In this document: piece by piece, positions 1 through 9,132 of the stretch
How the letters are laid out: every line of letters begins with the position of its first letter
How positions within the stretch are numbered: the stretch's first letter is position 1
Source: Sulfuriferula sp. AH1
GTDB lineage: Bacteria; Pseudomonadota; Gammaproteobacteria; Burkholderiales; Sulfuriferulaceae
Assembly: GCF_002162035.1 (NCBI RefSeq)
Contig: NZ_CP021138.1
Coordinates: forward strand, 1,364,001 to 1,428,000
Length of the DNA stretch: 64,000 nucleotides
Reading direction: 5' to 3'
Program-made: the position numbers and the translations under genes
Notes under the pieces: generated by a model
What the model was told of the DNA's origin: nothing
Seen by the model: only the letters and a program-made list of their open reading frames with translations
Database searches by the model: none

Positions 1-1
1 T

Positions 2-1966
2 CTGGATATCTTCTTCAGCTTCAATATCGCGCTGTCGATTATTGTCTTGCTCACCAGCCTGTATACCGTCAAGCCGCTGGATTTCATCGTGTTCCCGACG
101 GTTCTGCTGGTCAGCACCATGCTGCGCCTGTCGCTTAACGTGGCTTCCACCCGTGTGGTGCTGACTGAAGGCCACACCGGCCCTGACGCTGCGGGCAAGG
201 TGATCGAGGCTTTCGGCCATTTCCTGATCGGCGGCAATTACACGGTCGGTATCGTGGTGTTCATTATTCTGACCATCATCAATTTCATGGTTGTGACCAA
301 GGGCGCAGGACGTATTGCCGAGGTCGGCGCACGTTTTACCCTGGATGCGATGCCGGGCAAGCAGATGGCGATTGACGCCGATCTGAATGCGGGCCTGATC
401 GGCGAACAGGAAGCACGTCTGCGCCGTACCGAAGTCGCTCAGGAAGCCGAATTCTACGGCGCGATGGACGGTGCCAGCAAATATGTGCGAGGCGATGCTG
501 TTGCCGGCATCATGGTGACTATCATCAATATCATCGGCGGCCTGATCGTCGGTATGGTGCAGCACGATTTGAGCTTCGATGTCGCGATCAAGAATTACAC
601 CTTGCTGGCAATCGGTGACGGTCTGGTGGCACAGATTCCTTCCCTGATCATTTCTACCGCAGCAGGTATCGTCGTATCCCGCGTGGCCAGCGATCAGGAT
701 ATCGGCGGCCAATTGCTGGGCCAGCTCTTTGCCAAGCCGGTGGTGCTGTTTATCGCTGCCGGCATCATCGGCGGCATGGGCGTGATCCCGGGCATGCCGC
801 ATCTCGCTTTCATCATGCTGGCTGCGGTTTTGGCTGGCGGGGCGTATACCTTGACGCAGAAAGCCAAACTGGCGGCCACCGCAGCTGAACCCGAAGTGCC
901 GGCTGTTTCTCTGGAAATGGAAGAAGCTACCTGGAAGGACATCATGCCGGTTGATACGCTGGGCCTGGAAGTCGGCTACCGCCTGATTCCGCTGGTGGAC
1001 AAGATGCAAGGCGGCGAACTGCTGCGCCGCATCAAGGGGCTACGCAAAAAATTCGCGCAGGAGATCGGCTTTCTGCCGCCTTCCGTGCACATACGCGACA
1101 ATCTGGAGCTCAAGCCGTCCGGTTACCGCATTACGCTAAAAGACGTCGAGGTCGGCAGCGGCGAATCGCATACCGGACAGTTCCTTGCCATCAATCCCGG
1201 CGTAGTCAGCGGCACCTTGCCGGGAACGACCACCACCGACCCTGCCTTTGGCCTACCGGCCATCTGGATAGAAAGCAATCTGCGCGATCAGGCGCAGGCG
1301 ATGGGCTATACCGTGGTGGACGCCGGTACTGTGATCGCGACGCACCTCAATCACCTGATCACACAGCATGCCGCTGAATTGCTCGGTCGTCAGGAAGTGC
1401 AGCTGCTGCTGGATCATCTCGCCAGCGAGTCGCCCAAGCTGATCGAGGATCTGGTGCCGAAACTGTTGTCGTTGTCGTCATTGCAGAAAGTGTTGCAGAA
1501 CCTGTTGAGCGAAGGCGTACATATCCGTGACATGCGTACCATCATCGAAACGCTGGCTGAACATGCCGTACGCATCCAGGACACCAACGAATTGACCGCC
1601 ATGGTGCGCATTGCGCTGGGCCGTGCGATCGTTCAGCAGATCTACCCCGGCGCGCAGGAATTACCTGTCATGGCGCTGGATAACCGTCTGGAGCGTTTGC
1701 TGATGCAGGCAATACAGGCGAGTGGCCCTGAAGGCGCAGGCATAGAGCCCGGGCTGGCTGACACGCTGGCTACACAGGCTGATCTGGCGACCCGTCAGCA
1801 GGAGAAAATGGGTCTGCCGCCGGTTTTATTGGTTCCCAATTCATTGCGTGCCTTGTTGTCACGTTTTTTACACCGCGCGATTCCACAATTGAAAGTATTG
1901 TCGCATTCGGAAATTCCCGACTCTAAAACGATTAGAGTCACCAGTCTGGTTGGAGGCCAAGCATGA
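2..1966 (+). CDS. flhA: Flagellar export gate protein FlhA (5' end cut by window)
   Basis: FlhA forms the cytoplasmic nonameric ring and membrane export gate of the flagellar type III secretion apparatus. The reading frame is open from base 2, so about 40 N-terminal residues lie outside the window; 654 residues are present against roughly 690 for the family. The N-terminal part holds the remaining hydrophobic segments and the conserved FHIPEP-family loop with charged residues (for example the GAGRIAEVGARFTLDAMPGK stretch), a further transmembrane pair follows near 200-270, and the C-terminal ~330 residues are the soluble export-substrate/chaperone docking domain. The stop overlaps the flhF start (ATGA), so translation is coupled. 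Identification is from family recognition and is supported by the flhF-flhG-fliA genes downstream. Confidence 0.96.
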   Translation: MDIFFSFNIALSIIVLLTSLYTVKPLDFIVFPTVLLVSTMLRLSLNVASTRVVLTEGHTGPDAAGKVIEAFGHFLIGGNYTVGIVVFIILTIINFMVVTKGAGRIAEVGARFTLDAMPGKQMAIDADLNAGLIGEQEARLRRTEVAQEAEFYGAMDGASKYVRGDAVAGIMVTIINIIGGLIVGMVQHDLSFDVAIKNYTLLAIGDGLVAQIPSLIISTAAGIVVSRVASDQDIGGQLLGQLFAKPVVLFIAAGIIGGMGVIPGMPHLAFIMLAAVLAGGAYTLTQKAKLAATAAEPEVPAVSLEMEEATWKDIMPVDTLGLEVGYRLIPLVDKMQGGELLRRIKGLRKKFAQEIGFLPPSVHIRDNLELKPSGYRITLKDVEVGSGESHTGQFLAINPGVVSGTLPGTTTTDPAFGLPAIWIESNLRDQAQAMGYTVVDAGTVIATHLNHLITQHAAELLGRQEVQLLLDHLASESPKLIEDLVPKLLSLSSLQKVLQNLLSEGVHIRDMRTIIETLAEHAVRIQDTNELTAMVRIALGRAIVQQIYPGAQELPVMALDNRLERLLMQAIQASGPEGAGIEPGLADTLATQADLATRQQEKMGLPPVLLVPNSLRALLSRFLHRAIPQLKVLSHSEIPDSKTIRVTSLVGGQA

Positions 1967-3273
1967 ACGTACAAAAATTTATAGCCAGCAATTCCCGTGA
2001 GGCATTGCGCCAGGTGCGCGATGTATTGGGTGCTGACGCAGTGATCCTGTCCAACCGCAACGTAGCGGGTGGGGTCGAGATCATGGCGCTGGCCGGGGAT
2101 GATATCGCCTCGCTGGTATCGCCTTCAGTCGAAAGGGAAGCGGAACCCAAGGCTGCGCTGATGGCGCTGGATACCGCGCCGAGGCCACAAAAAACCGTAT
2201 CGCGCCGCAATCAGGCCGAGGATCTGGCCAATGCCCTGCAAACCGCACGGGCACCGGCTGCCATCGTCAAAACAGGCAAACCGGCAAAACCTGTCGCCTC
2301 GCAGGAGCTGGATGAAGTCATGAATGAAATTCGCGCCATGCGCGGTATGCTCGAAGCACAGTTAAGCGAAATCGCCTGGGGCACGATGCAGAATCGCGAG
2401 CCTTTCCGTGCTGACATCATGCGCGAATTGCTGTCGACCGGCTTTAGCGCCAGCCTGTCGCGCCATTTGACCGAGAACCTGCCTGAAGTCAAAACTGCGG
2501 AAGACGGCATGCACTGGGTCAAATCGGTACTGTCACGCAATCTGAACGTGATAAGCAATGAAAACGAGATCCTCGAAAAAGGCGGCGTATTCGCGCTGGT
2601 CGGACCGACCGGCGTAGGCAAGACCACGACTACCGCCAAACTCGCAGCACGCTGTGTCATGCGCCATGGCGCGAACAAGCTGGCATTGATCACCACTGAC
2701 GGCTATCGTATCGGCGGCCATGAGCAATTGCGTATCTATGGCAAAATTCTTGGCGTGATGGTGCATTCCGTCAAGGACGAGAGCGATTTGCGCATCGCGC
2801 TGGAAGAACTCAAGGGTAAACATACCGTGCTGATCGACACCGTTGGCATGAATCAGCGCGACCAGATGGTGGCGGAACAGGTCGCAATGCTGTCCGGCGC
2901 CGGTGCGCCGGTCAAGCGTTTGTTGTGCCTGAATGCGACTTCGACCGGTGAAACCCTGAGCGAAGTGGTGCGTGCCTATCAAGGCTCCGGATTGGCCGGC
3001 TGCATTATTACCAAGCTTGACGAAGCGGCTACCATGGGCAATGTGCTTGATGTGATCATCCGCCAGAAACTGAATTTGTATTATGTCGCCAATGGCCAGC
3101 GCGTTCCTGAAGACTTGCATATCCTCGGCCGCGAAGCCATGATTGATCGCGCTTTCAGATTAAAACGCGATTCCGCGGCATTCCAGTTCCAGGATGATGA
3201 ATTGTCCCTGGTGGTCGCCAATGCGGTGCGTGCGAACCAGGACAAGACTTTACGCGAGGTGAATCTTGGCTAA
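1963..3273 (+). CDS. flhF: Flagellar placement SRP-type GTPase FlhF
   Basis: FlhF is an SRP-family GTPase that sets the pole and number of flagella together with FlhG. The protein has 436 residues: a basic N-terminal B domain, a poorly conserved linker, an N domain and a C-terminal G domain. Visible motifs are the P-loop GPTGVGKTTTT near residue 214, the G3-type DTVG motif near 287 and the G4 motif TKLDEA near 345. The ATG overlaps the flhA stop by four bases. The partner gene flhG follows immediately, which implies polar flagellation, as is usual for FlhF/FlhG organisms. Confidence 0.95.
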   Translation: MNVQKFIASNSREALRQVRDVLGADAVILSNRNVAGGVEIMALAGDDIASLVSPSVEREAEPKAALMALDTAPRPQKTVSRRNQAEDLANALQTARAPAAIVKTGKPAKPVASQELDEVMNEIRAMRGMLEAQLSEIAWGTMQNREPFRADIMRELLSTGFSASLSRHLTENLPEVKTAEDGMHWVKSVLSRNLNVISNENEILEKGGVFALVGPTGVGKTTTTAKLAARCVMRHGANKLALITTDGYRIGGHEQLRIYGKILGVMVHSVKDESDLRIALEELKGKHTVLIDTVGMNQRDQMVAEQVAMLSGAGAPVKRLLCLNATSTGETLSEVVRAYQGSGLAGCIITKLDEAATMGNVLDVIIRQKLNLYYVANGQRVPEDLHILGREAMIDRAFRLKRDSAAFQFQDDELSLVVANAVRANQDKTLREVNLG

Positions 3274-4048
3274 TTTCAATATCGATCAGGCGGAAGGGCT
3301 GCGGCGCATGCTGGCCGGACCCAGACCGCGCATAGTGACATTATTGTCCGTACTGGGTACCGCGGAAAAAAATGCCATGTTAACCAATTTGACCGCCTCG
3401 CTCGCACATCTGGGTAGCGATGCCTTGCTGGTAGACGCTCGCCGCACCGATGGGGTTGGCATGCATCTGGGGCGTATGCGCAGGAATGGCTTGCTGGAAG
3501 TGGCGAGACAGCAATGCGCGTTGAATGAAGTCATTCAGTCCGCGCCACAAGGCTTCAGCTTTGCCGCGATGATAGGCCGACAGGTTGCTTCTATTCATGA
3601 CAACGCCGCCGACAATCACCGTTTGTCCAATATCTTCAATGTACTGGCGCAACAATACGGCACCATGGTGGTTGATGCCGAACTGGATGCCGAAGACCGG
3701 CTGCCCGTCACCGCAATGGCGGAAGGGGAGATTGTCGTGCACATCACCACGAGCGCGGAATCCATCAAGGCCGGTTACAGTCTGATCAAGCGCCTGCAGG
3801 CAAATCTGGGGCGGCGTTCATTCGGAGTGCTGGTTACGCATGCAGATGAAGCCCAGGCACAGCTGGTTTATGCTAATCTTGCACAAACGGCAAGTCGTTA
3901 TTTGGCAGTGCCGCTACATTTTATGGGGTCGATTCCCGCTGATGATCATTTGAGTCGCGCAGCGCGATTGGGGCGTTCGGTGATAGACGCATTTCCGATG
4001 GCCTTGGCCTCAGTGGCATTCAGACGAATTGCAGGACAATTGGGCTAA
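3266..4048 (+). CDS. flhG: FlhG/FleN-like MinD-family protein with degenerate P-loop
   Basis: It occupies the flhG position between flhF and fliA and has the MinD/ParA fold signature: a hydrophobic first strand, the motif LLVDAR near residue 51 and a later VVDAELDAED segment near 129 corresponding to the Walker B region. FlhG normally is an ATPase that dimerises and stimulates FlhF GTPase, limiting flagellar number. Here the deviant Walker A motif (KGGxGKT in the family) reads LGTAEKNAM near residues 31-38, so both signature glycines and the conserved lysine pair are changed. The N-terminal DQAxGLR motif that activates FlhF is kept (DQAEGLRRM, residues 7-15). The start is a TTG that overlaps the flhF end by eight bases and follows a GAGGTGA ribosome site. 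It is probably a non-ATPase or altered FlhG; functional loss is inferred. Confidence 0.82.
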   Translation: MANFNIDQAEGLRRMLAGPRPRIVTLLSVLGTAEKNAMLTNLTASLAHLGSDALLVDARRTDGVGMHLGRMRRNGLLEVARQQCALNEVIQSAPQGFSFAAMIGRQVASIHDNAADNHRLSNIFNVLAQQYGTMVVDAELDAEDRLPVTAMAEGEIVVHITTSAESIKAGYSLIKRLQANLGRRSFGVLVTHADEAQAQLVYANLAQTASRYLAVPLHFMGSIPADDHLSRAARLGRSVIDAFPMALASVAFRRIAGQLG

Positions 4049-4057
4049 TCTTGAAAT

Positions 4058-4789
4058 ATGTACACCGTTAACGGAAAAACAGATAAAAATCAACTGCTCA
4101 CGGAACATGCACCACTGGTAAAACGCCTGGCATACCAGCTCAAAGCGAAACTGCCGCCCAGCGTCGAAGTGGACGATTTGATTCAGGCCGGCATGATGGG
4201 ATTGCTTGATGCAGTCAATCGCTATGAAGAATCTCACGGCGCACAGTTTGAAACTTATGCCGTGCAGCGCGTGCGCGGCGCGATGCTGGACGAGTTGCGC
4301 AGCACCGACTGGCTGCCGCGCAGCTTGCGGCAGAGCATGCGCAAGATCGAAGTTGCGATGTCGGCATTGCAACAGAAACTAGGGCGTATGCCTACAGAAC
4401 TGGAAGTTGCCAAATCCATGAAAATGTCACTGGCGGAATATCAGGGCATGCTGACCGAAGGCAGCGGCCACCAGCTGGTCTACTACGAGGATTATCATGA
4501 CGATGAAGATCATGACAGTTTTCTCGACCGCTTTTGTTCCGACCTGTCCGGTGATCCGCTTGTGGGCTTGCTGCAGGACGATTTCAAGGATGCGCTGATA
4601 GATGCGATCGACAGTCTGCCCGAGCGTGAGAAGATACTGATGGGTTTGTATTATGAGCAGGAATTGAACCTCAAGGAAATCGGCGCGGTGATGGGCGTTT
4701 CCGAATCCCGTGTATGTCAATTACATAGCCAAGCCGTTGCCCGCATCCGCGCGAGCCTGAGAGGACAATTGTGGACTGGGGCAGCTTAA
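4058..4789 (+). CDS. fliA: Flagellar sigma factor FliA (sigma-28)
   Basis: This is the RNA polymerase sigma factor for late flagellar, motility and chemotaxis genes. At 243 residues it has the normal length. Region 2 contains the sequence DDLIQAGMMGLLDAVNRY near residues 41-58 and the aromatic -10 recognition stretch ending in RSTDWLPRSLR near 90; region 3 follows, and region 4 ends in a helix-turn-helix (LKEIGAVMGVSESRVCQLHSQA, about 206-227). It starts nine bases after flhG and overlaps the motC start by 19 bases, so it belongs to the same transcript as the export and placement genes. Confidence 0.96.
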   Translation: MYTVNGKTDKNQLLTEHAPLVKRLAYQLKAKLPPSVEVDDLIQAGMMGLLDAVNRYEESHGAQFETYAVQRVRGAMLDELRSTDWLPRSLRQSMRKIEVAMSALQQKLGRMPTELEVAKSMKMSLAEYQGMLTEGSGHQLVYYEDYHDDEDHDSFLDRFCSDLSGDPLVGLLQDDFKDALIDAIDSLPEREKILMGLYYEQELNLKEIGAVMGVSESRVCQLHSQAVARIRASLRGQLWTGAA

Positions 4790-5511
4790 TTGGCGTTGCG
4801 CTGGCATTAGCCGGCGTATTGAGCGCACATATGCTCGATGGCGGGCGTATCGGTTCGCTGTTGCAGCCGGCAGCCTTCACGATCGTGTTCATCGGTACAT
4901 TAGGCGCGGTGCTGTTGCAGACCAGACTGCCGGTTTTTATTCGCGGTATCAGGATGTTACGCTGGGTATTCAAACCACCGCAGGATAATCGGCAAGCGTT
5001 GGCCAGGGACATCAATTTGTGGAGTCATGCCGCGCGCCGCGAAGGTTTCCTGAGCCTGGAAACGTACATGCGATCCAATCGCGATCCTTTTACCGTCAAG
5101 GGGTTGCGGCTCATCATTGATGGCATTGATCCGATCAAGCTAAGAGAGATACTGGAAGCGGAGACCTATGCTTTTGAAGTCGAACAGCGCCAGGCAGTCA
5201 AAATCTGGGAAGCAGCCGGCGGCTATTCGCCGACCATCGGCATTCTCGGAGCCGTGCTGGGCCTGATTCATGTGATGGAAAATCTGTCCGATCCGACCAA
5301 GCTGGGCGGCGGTATCGCAGTTGCTTTTGTCGCGACTATCTACGGCGTTGGTTTTGCCAACCTGATCTTTTTACCGGTCTCCAATCGTCTCAAATCGATT
5401 GTCACTCAGGCGATCAGCCAGCAGGAAATGATTACGGAGGCATTGCTGGCAATCGCCACCGGGGAAAATCCGCGCGTCATCGAAGAACGTCTTGCGGCTT
5501 ATTTAAGATAA
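4771..5511 (+). CDS. motC: Flagellar motor stator protein, MotA/MotC type
   Basis: MotA-family inner membrane protein that forms the proton channel with its MotB-like partner. The 246-residue sequence has two N-terminal membrane helices, a cytoplasmic loop with charged residues, and a C-terminal pair of helices containing the family pattern GGYSPTIGILGAVLGLIHVM (about 150-169) and the GGGIAVAFVATIYG segment. The GTG start at the beginning of MDWGSLIG overlaps the end of fliA. Its location next to fliA and a MotD-like gene, rather than next to a canonical motAB, matches the MotCD arrangement of Pseudomonas and many betaproteobacteria; another stator pair may exist elsewhere. Confidence 0.9.
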   Translation: MDWGSLIGVALALAGVLSAHMLDGGRIGSLLQPAAFTIVFIGTLGAVLLQTRLPVFIRGIRMLRWVFKPPQDNRQALARDINLWSHAARREGFLSLETYMRSNRDPFTVKGLRLIIDGIDPIKLREILEAETYAFEVEQRQAVKIWEAAGGYSPTIGILGAVLGLIHVMENLSDPTKLGGGIAVAFVATIYGVGFANLIFLPVSNRLKSIVTQAISQQEMITEALLAIATGENPRVIEERLAAYLR

Positions 5512-5525
5512 CCCCTCGAGATATC

Positions 5526-6284
5526 ATGGCGCGCAAGCAATTACATGAAGAACACGACAATCTCGACCGCTGGCTGGTGTCGTATGCTGATTTCATCACC
5601 TTGCTATTCGCATTTTTCGTGGTGATGTATGCGATATCAGCCGTCAATGAGGGCAAATACCGGGTGTTGTCCGATGCCCTGGGCAGCGCTTTCGGATTTG
5701 CCGGTGAGCAGGCCAGGGATGCCAAAAAATCGAAATCCGGTTCGCCATTGAGCAGGGCTCATGTAAGCGCGATCGTGCATGAGGAAAGCGGGCTGATGAC
5801 GAATATCGCCAACAGCATTCTGCAATCGTTGTCGCCGCTGGTGAAAGAAGGCAAAGTCCGTGTCACTCAGAGCGCGCGCGGGGTCAATGTGGAAATCAAC
5901 GCGAGCCTGCTGTTTGCGCCCGGAGACGCCAGACTGACCGACGAATCACGCAAGGCCTTGCAGGCGATCGCCGCCGTGCTCAAGGATCAGCGCAACGACC
6001 TGGAAATCGACGGTTATACCGATGATGTTCCCATCAGTAACCCGCTGTTTCCATCAAACTGGGAATTATCGGCCGTGCGGGCGAGCAGTGTGGCCCGCGA
6101 ATTCATTGCCAGCGGCATTGCCGAAAATCGGCTGATGGTAGTTGGCTACGGTTCGAACAGGCCTATCATGCCCAACGACAGCAGTGAAAACCGCGCCAGG
6201 AACCGGCGCGTCGAGGTGGTGATCCTGTCCTCATTACCCGAAGCCACCAAAGAAATATCGATGACCACCAAACCCGTCAATTGA
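5526..6284 (+). CDS. motD: Flagellar motor stator protein, MotB/MotD type
   Basis: MotB-family stator subunit: a short cytoplasmic N terminus, one membrane helix with the conserved proton-binding aspartate (SYADFITLLFAFF, near residues 18-30) and a C-terminal OmpA-like peptidoglycan-binding domain (about 120-235) with the NxxLSxxRA-type motif (NWELSAVRASSVAREF) and GYGSNRPI. The length of 252 residues is short but usual for MotD. It follows motC by 14 bases and is the last gene of the flagellar operon visible here. Confidence 0.92.
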   Translation: MARKQLHEEHDNLDRWLVSYADFITLLFAFFVVMYAISAVNEGKYRVLSDALGSAFGFAGEQARDAKKSKSGSPLSRAHVSAIVHEESGLMTNIANSILQSLSPLVKEGKVRVTQSARGVNVEINASLLFAPGDARLTDESRKALQAIAAVLKDQRNDLEIDGYTDDVPISNPLFPSNWELSAVRASSVAREFIASGIAENRLMVVGYGSNRPIMPNDSSENRARNRRVEVVILSSLPEATKEISMTTKPVN

Positions 6285-6348
6285 TGTTTTTTAACTTCAA
6301 TTTGGACTGGAGGGCGACTGTTCATCCCAGGCCGGACAAAGGCCGCAT

Positions 6349-6377
6349 TTGTATTACCACCGCATGTTTGTTACGAT
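6349..6377 (+). promoter_or_regulatory. Possible sigma-70 promoter for the mutS2-like gene
   Basis: A TTGTAT hexamer, a 17-base spacer and a TACGAT hexamer lie 24 bases before the ATG at 6401, in the only gap between the flagellar operon and the next gene. The -35 box is weak, so the assignment is tentative. Confidence 0.35.
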
Positions 6378-6400
6378 TTTGATTTTTGAGCTGACGGTTT

Positions 6401-7966
6401 ATGCAAAGTGATTTAAAGGCACTGGAATTTGATGGCATACGGCGAATCCTGGAACGACTGACATTTTCGCCCTATGGGGCTGATGCAGCCAGGAATCTTG
6501 AACCGGCACCGGATTTGTCGATCGCCAGACAAATGCAAGCAGGTGTCAGTGCCGCCCGGCAGATAGTGGATGCTTATCTGATGCCGCGCCTGCAGAACGT
6601 GCCCGATATTCGTGCCGCATTGCGCCAGGCCAATCAGGCAGGCGCCGCGTTGCCTGCAAGCGCGCTGCACAACCTGCGCATGATTATGCAGATTGGCCTG
6701 ACCTTGCGCGATCTGGTAGCCAATCATCCTGATTTGTATTCCCAGATTCACACATTAAAGGCTCCTGCCACTCTGGTCGAAGCGCTCGACAAGACCATCA
6801 ATCCGGCGGGGCGCTTGCGCGAGGATGCGACACCCGAGCTGGACGGTCTGCACAAGCAGTTCAATCAGGTGCAAACCGCGCTGGAAGCGCAACTCAAGGC
6901 TTTGATGCTATCGCCTGAAAACGCGGGTTTCTTCGATGAAAACAGCCGCGTTCAGTGGCATGGCATGCGCGCGGTGCTGGCAGTCCGCACTATCCATGCA
7001 GACAAACTCAAGGGCGTACGTCGCGGTTCCAGCGGTGGCGGGCGAGATACCCTGATCGAGCCGATAGAAGCCGTTGCGCATAACAATCGCCTGGAAACGC
7101 TGAATGGCCAGATCGAAGGCCAGAATCAGATCGTATTGCGCGCTGTCACCGATACCGTACGCGAACATCTGGACGACCTGAACCAGCTGGTCGATGCCAT
7201 TACCTGGATAGATCTGGCGCTGGCTGCCGGCCAGTTTTCTGCCGCGATGAATGCAATGCCGCCGCAGCTGGTAGATAAGCCGTGCGTGGTATTGCAACAG
7301 GCTTATCATCCGCAACTATTACTGCAATTCCAGGAAAAGAACATCCCCAAACTGGTGCCGCTGGACATCGATCTTGGCGGCAAGCAGTCGATGATGGTGA
7401 TTACCGGACCGAATACAGGCGGCAAGACCGTCGTACTCAAAACCGTCGGCCTGCTGGTGACCATGGCGCACTGCGGCTTGCATGTGCCTGCTGAAGGCAA
7501 TTGCATCATCGGCAATTTCAATCGCGTGATCGTGGATGTGGGTGACAAGCAAAGCCTGCATAACCATCTGTCGACCTTTGCCGGGCATGTCGAAGTACTG
7601 AAGAGGCTGCTGGCGGAAGCCGACGACCGTACGCTGGTGCTGATGGATGAACTCGGCACGGGAACCGACCCTGAAGAGGGCGCTTCGCTGGCAATGGCGG
7701 TACTGGACGAGCTCGCCATCCGCAAAGTGCATGGCATCGTCACTACCCATCTCACACCGCTCAAGGCGTTTGCCGACCAGCATCCTTATCTGAGCAATGC
7801 ATCCATGCGTTTCGATTACGCCACCTTGTCACCCACCTATCAACTGGAATTCGGTCAGCCCGGCAAATCCCTGGGGCTGATTATCGCTGAAAAGAACGGT
7901 TTGCCTTCCGATCTGATTAGTCATGCGCAGAAGTATCTGCAAACGATACAAGCAGATAGGGCCTAA
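6401..7966 (+). CDS. MutS2-like ATPase lacking the Smr domain
   Basis: MutS-family ABC-type ATPase of the MutS2 branch, which acts on branched DNA or, in some bacteria, on collided ribosomes. The C-terminal half carries Walker A (GPNTGGKT, about 336-343), the Walker B/signature region ending LMDELGTGTDPEEG (about 412-425) and a TTHL segment. The N-terminal half is the helical lever/clamp region. The protein stops at 521 residues, directly after the ATPase core (…AQKYLQ), whereas MutS2 proteins are usually about 780 residues with a coiled coil and C-terminal Smr nuclease domain. The stop is followed immediately by the rlmM leader, and I see no Smr-like remnant, so the short form looks genuine. 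Function without Smr is unknown. Confidence 0.85.
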   Translation: MQSDLKALEFDGIRRILERLTFSPYGADAARNLEPAPDLSIARQMQAGVSAARQIVDAYLMPRLQNVPDIRAALRQANQAGAALPASALHNLRMIMQIGLTLRDLVANHPDLYSQIHTLKAPATLVEALDKTINPAGRLREDATPELDGLHKQFNQVQTALEAQLKALMLSPENAGFFDENSRVQWHGMRAVLAVRTIHADKLKGVRRGSSGGGRDTLIEPIEAVAHNNRLETLNGQIEGQNQIVLRAVTDTVREHLDDLNQLVDAITWIDLALAAGQFSAAMNAMPPQLVDKPCVVLQQAYHPQLLLQFQEKNIPKLVPLDIDLGGKQSMMVITGPNTGGKTVVLKTVGLLVTMAHCGLHVPAEGNCIIGNFNRVIVDVGDKQSLHNHLSTFAGHVEVLKRLLAEADDRTLVLMDELGTGTDPEEGASLAMAVLDELAIRKVHGIVTTHLTPLKAFADQHPYLSNASMRFDYATLSPTYQLEFGQPGKSLGLIIAEKNGLPSDLISHAQKYLQTIQADRA

Positions 7967-8018
7967 CCCGGCTTGAATAGCAGTTATACTGTCGCCTTTC
8001 CGGAAATAGGTAGTTGTC

Positions 8019-9095
8019 ATGAGCCAGATGAATGCGTTGTTGTTATATTGTCGCGCAGGGTTTGAAAAGGAGTGCGCGGCTGAAATCATGGCGAATGCGG
8101 CTGAACTGGGTGTGCACGGTTACGTAAAAGCTGCGGAAGGCAGCGCATGGGTGCTGTTTCAGGCTCAATCTTCCGATGAAATCGAACTGCTGACCACGCA
8201 TCTGCCGTTCTACAAACAGATTTTCGCACGTCAGTGGATACGCGTTGCGCCATTACTGGAGAATCTGCCGGAAGGCGACCGCCTGAGCGCAGTTCGCGAG
8301 CTGGTTGCCGAACTGGCGCCGCGCTATAGCGACGTTTGGGTGGAAACGCCGGATACCGATGCGGCCAAGACCCGGCTGGGATTCTGCCGCCGCTTTACCA
8401 AGCCGCTCACTGCTGCGCTGGAGAAAAAACGCCAGTTGGTACCGGGCAGCCCGGCGCCGCGTCTGCATGTGTGTTTTGTCGCCGACGATGCAGCGTTCGT
8501 CGGCGTGATGGAAGCGGAAAACTCCTCACCTTGGTTTATGGGAATCCCGCGCGTGCGCGTCGGCAAGGATGCGCCGAGCCGTTCGGCGGGCAAGCTGGCG
8601 GAAGCCTTGATGGTGATGGTACCGGAAGATCGCGCCAACGAACTGAAGCCAGGCATGCGCGCGGTCGATCTGGGTGCGGCGCCGGGCGGCTGGTCATGGG
8701 TGCTGGCACAACGCGGCATACGGGTGACAGCGGTCGATAACGGCCCGATGGCCGCAACTGCGATGGCTACTGAAATGATCGAGCATGTGCGCAGTGATGG
8801 TTTCAGTTATCGTCCACATCATCCGGTGAACTGGCTGGTATGCGACATGGTGGAAAGCCCGTCGCGTATCGCCCAGCTCGTCGCCGAATGGATCGCCCGC
8901 GGCCATGCTCGTCATGCGATTTTCAATCTCAAATTACCCATGAAGAAACGTCTCGATGAAGTGCGCCGCTGTGAAGCCATCATCGAAGCGCGCCTGGAAC
9001 GCGAAGATATCGCTTACACAATTGAAATCAAGCAGCTATACCATGACCGGGAAGAAGTCACGGTATGCTTGATGCGGGATAAACAGAACCGCTGA
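8019..9095 (+). CDS. rlmM: 23S rRNA C2498 2'-O-ribose methyltransferase RlmM
   Basis: RlmM methylates C2498 of 23S rRNA. The 358-residue protein has an N-terminal THUMP-like part and a C-terminal Rossmann methyltransferase domain with the SAM motif VDLGAAPGGWSWVLA at about 215-229, the WLVCDMVE motif near 270 and the catalytic-lysine segment FNLKLPMKK near 305. Length and motif order are typical. The start is the ATG before SQMNALLLY. It is a monocistronic housekeeping gene between mutS2-like and yjdF-like genes. Confidence 0.95.
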   Translation: MSQMNALLLYCRAGFEKECAAEIMANAAELGVHGYVKAAEGSAWVLFQAQSSDEIELLTTHLPFYKQIFARQWIRVAPLLENLPEGDRLSAVRELVAELAPRYSDVWVETPDTDAAKTRLGFCRRFTKPLTAALEKKRQLVPGSPAPRLHVCFVADDAAFVGVMEAENSSPWFMGIPRVRVGKDAPSRSAGKLAEALMVMVPEDRANELKPGMRAVDLGAAPGGWSWVLAQRGIRVTAVDNGPMAATAMATEMIEHVRSDGFSYRPHHPVNWLVCDMVESPSRIAQLVAEWIARGHARHAIFNLKLPMKKRLDEVRRCEAIIEARLEREDIAYTIEIKQLYHDREEVTVCLMRDKQNR

Positions 9096-9132
9096 ATCCG
9101 ATTCCCATCATCCGGTACTTCATTGAAAAGTC

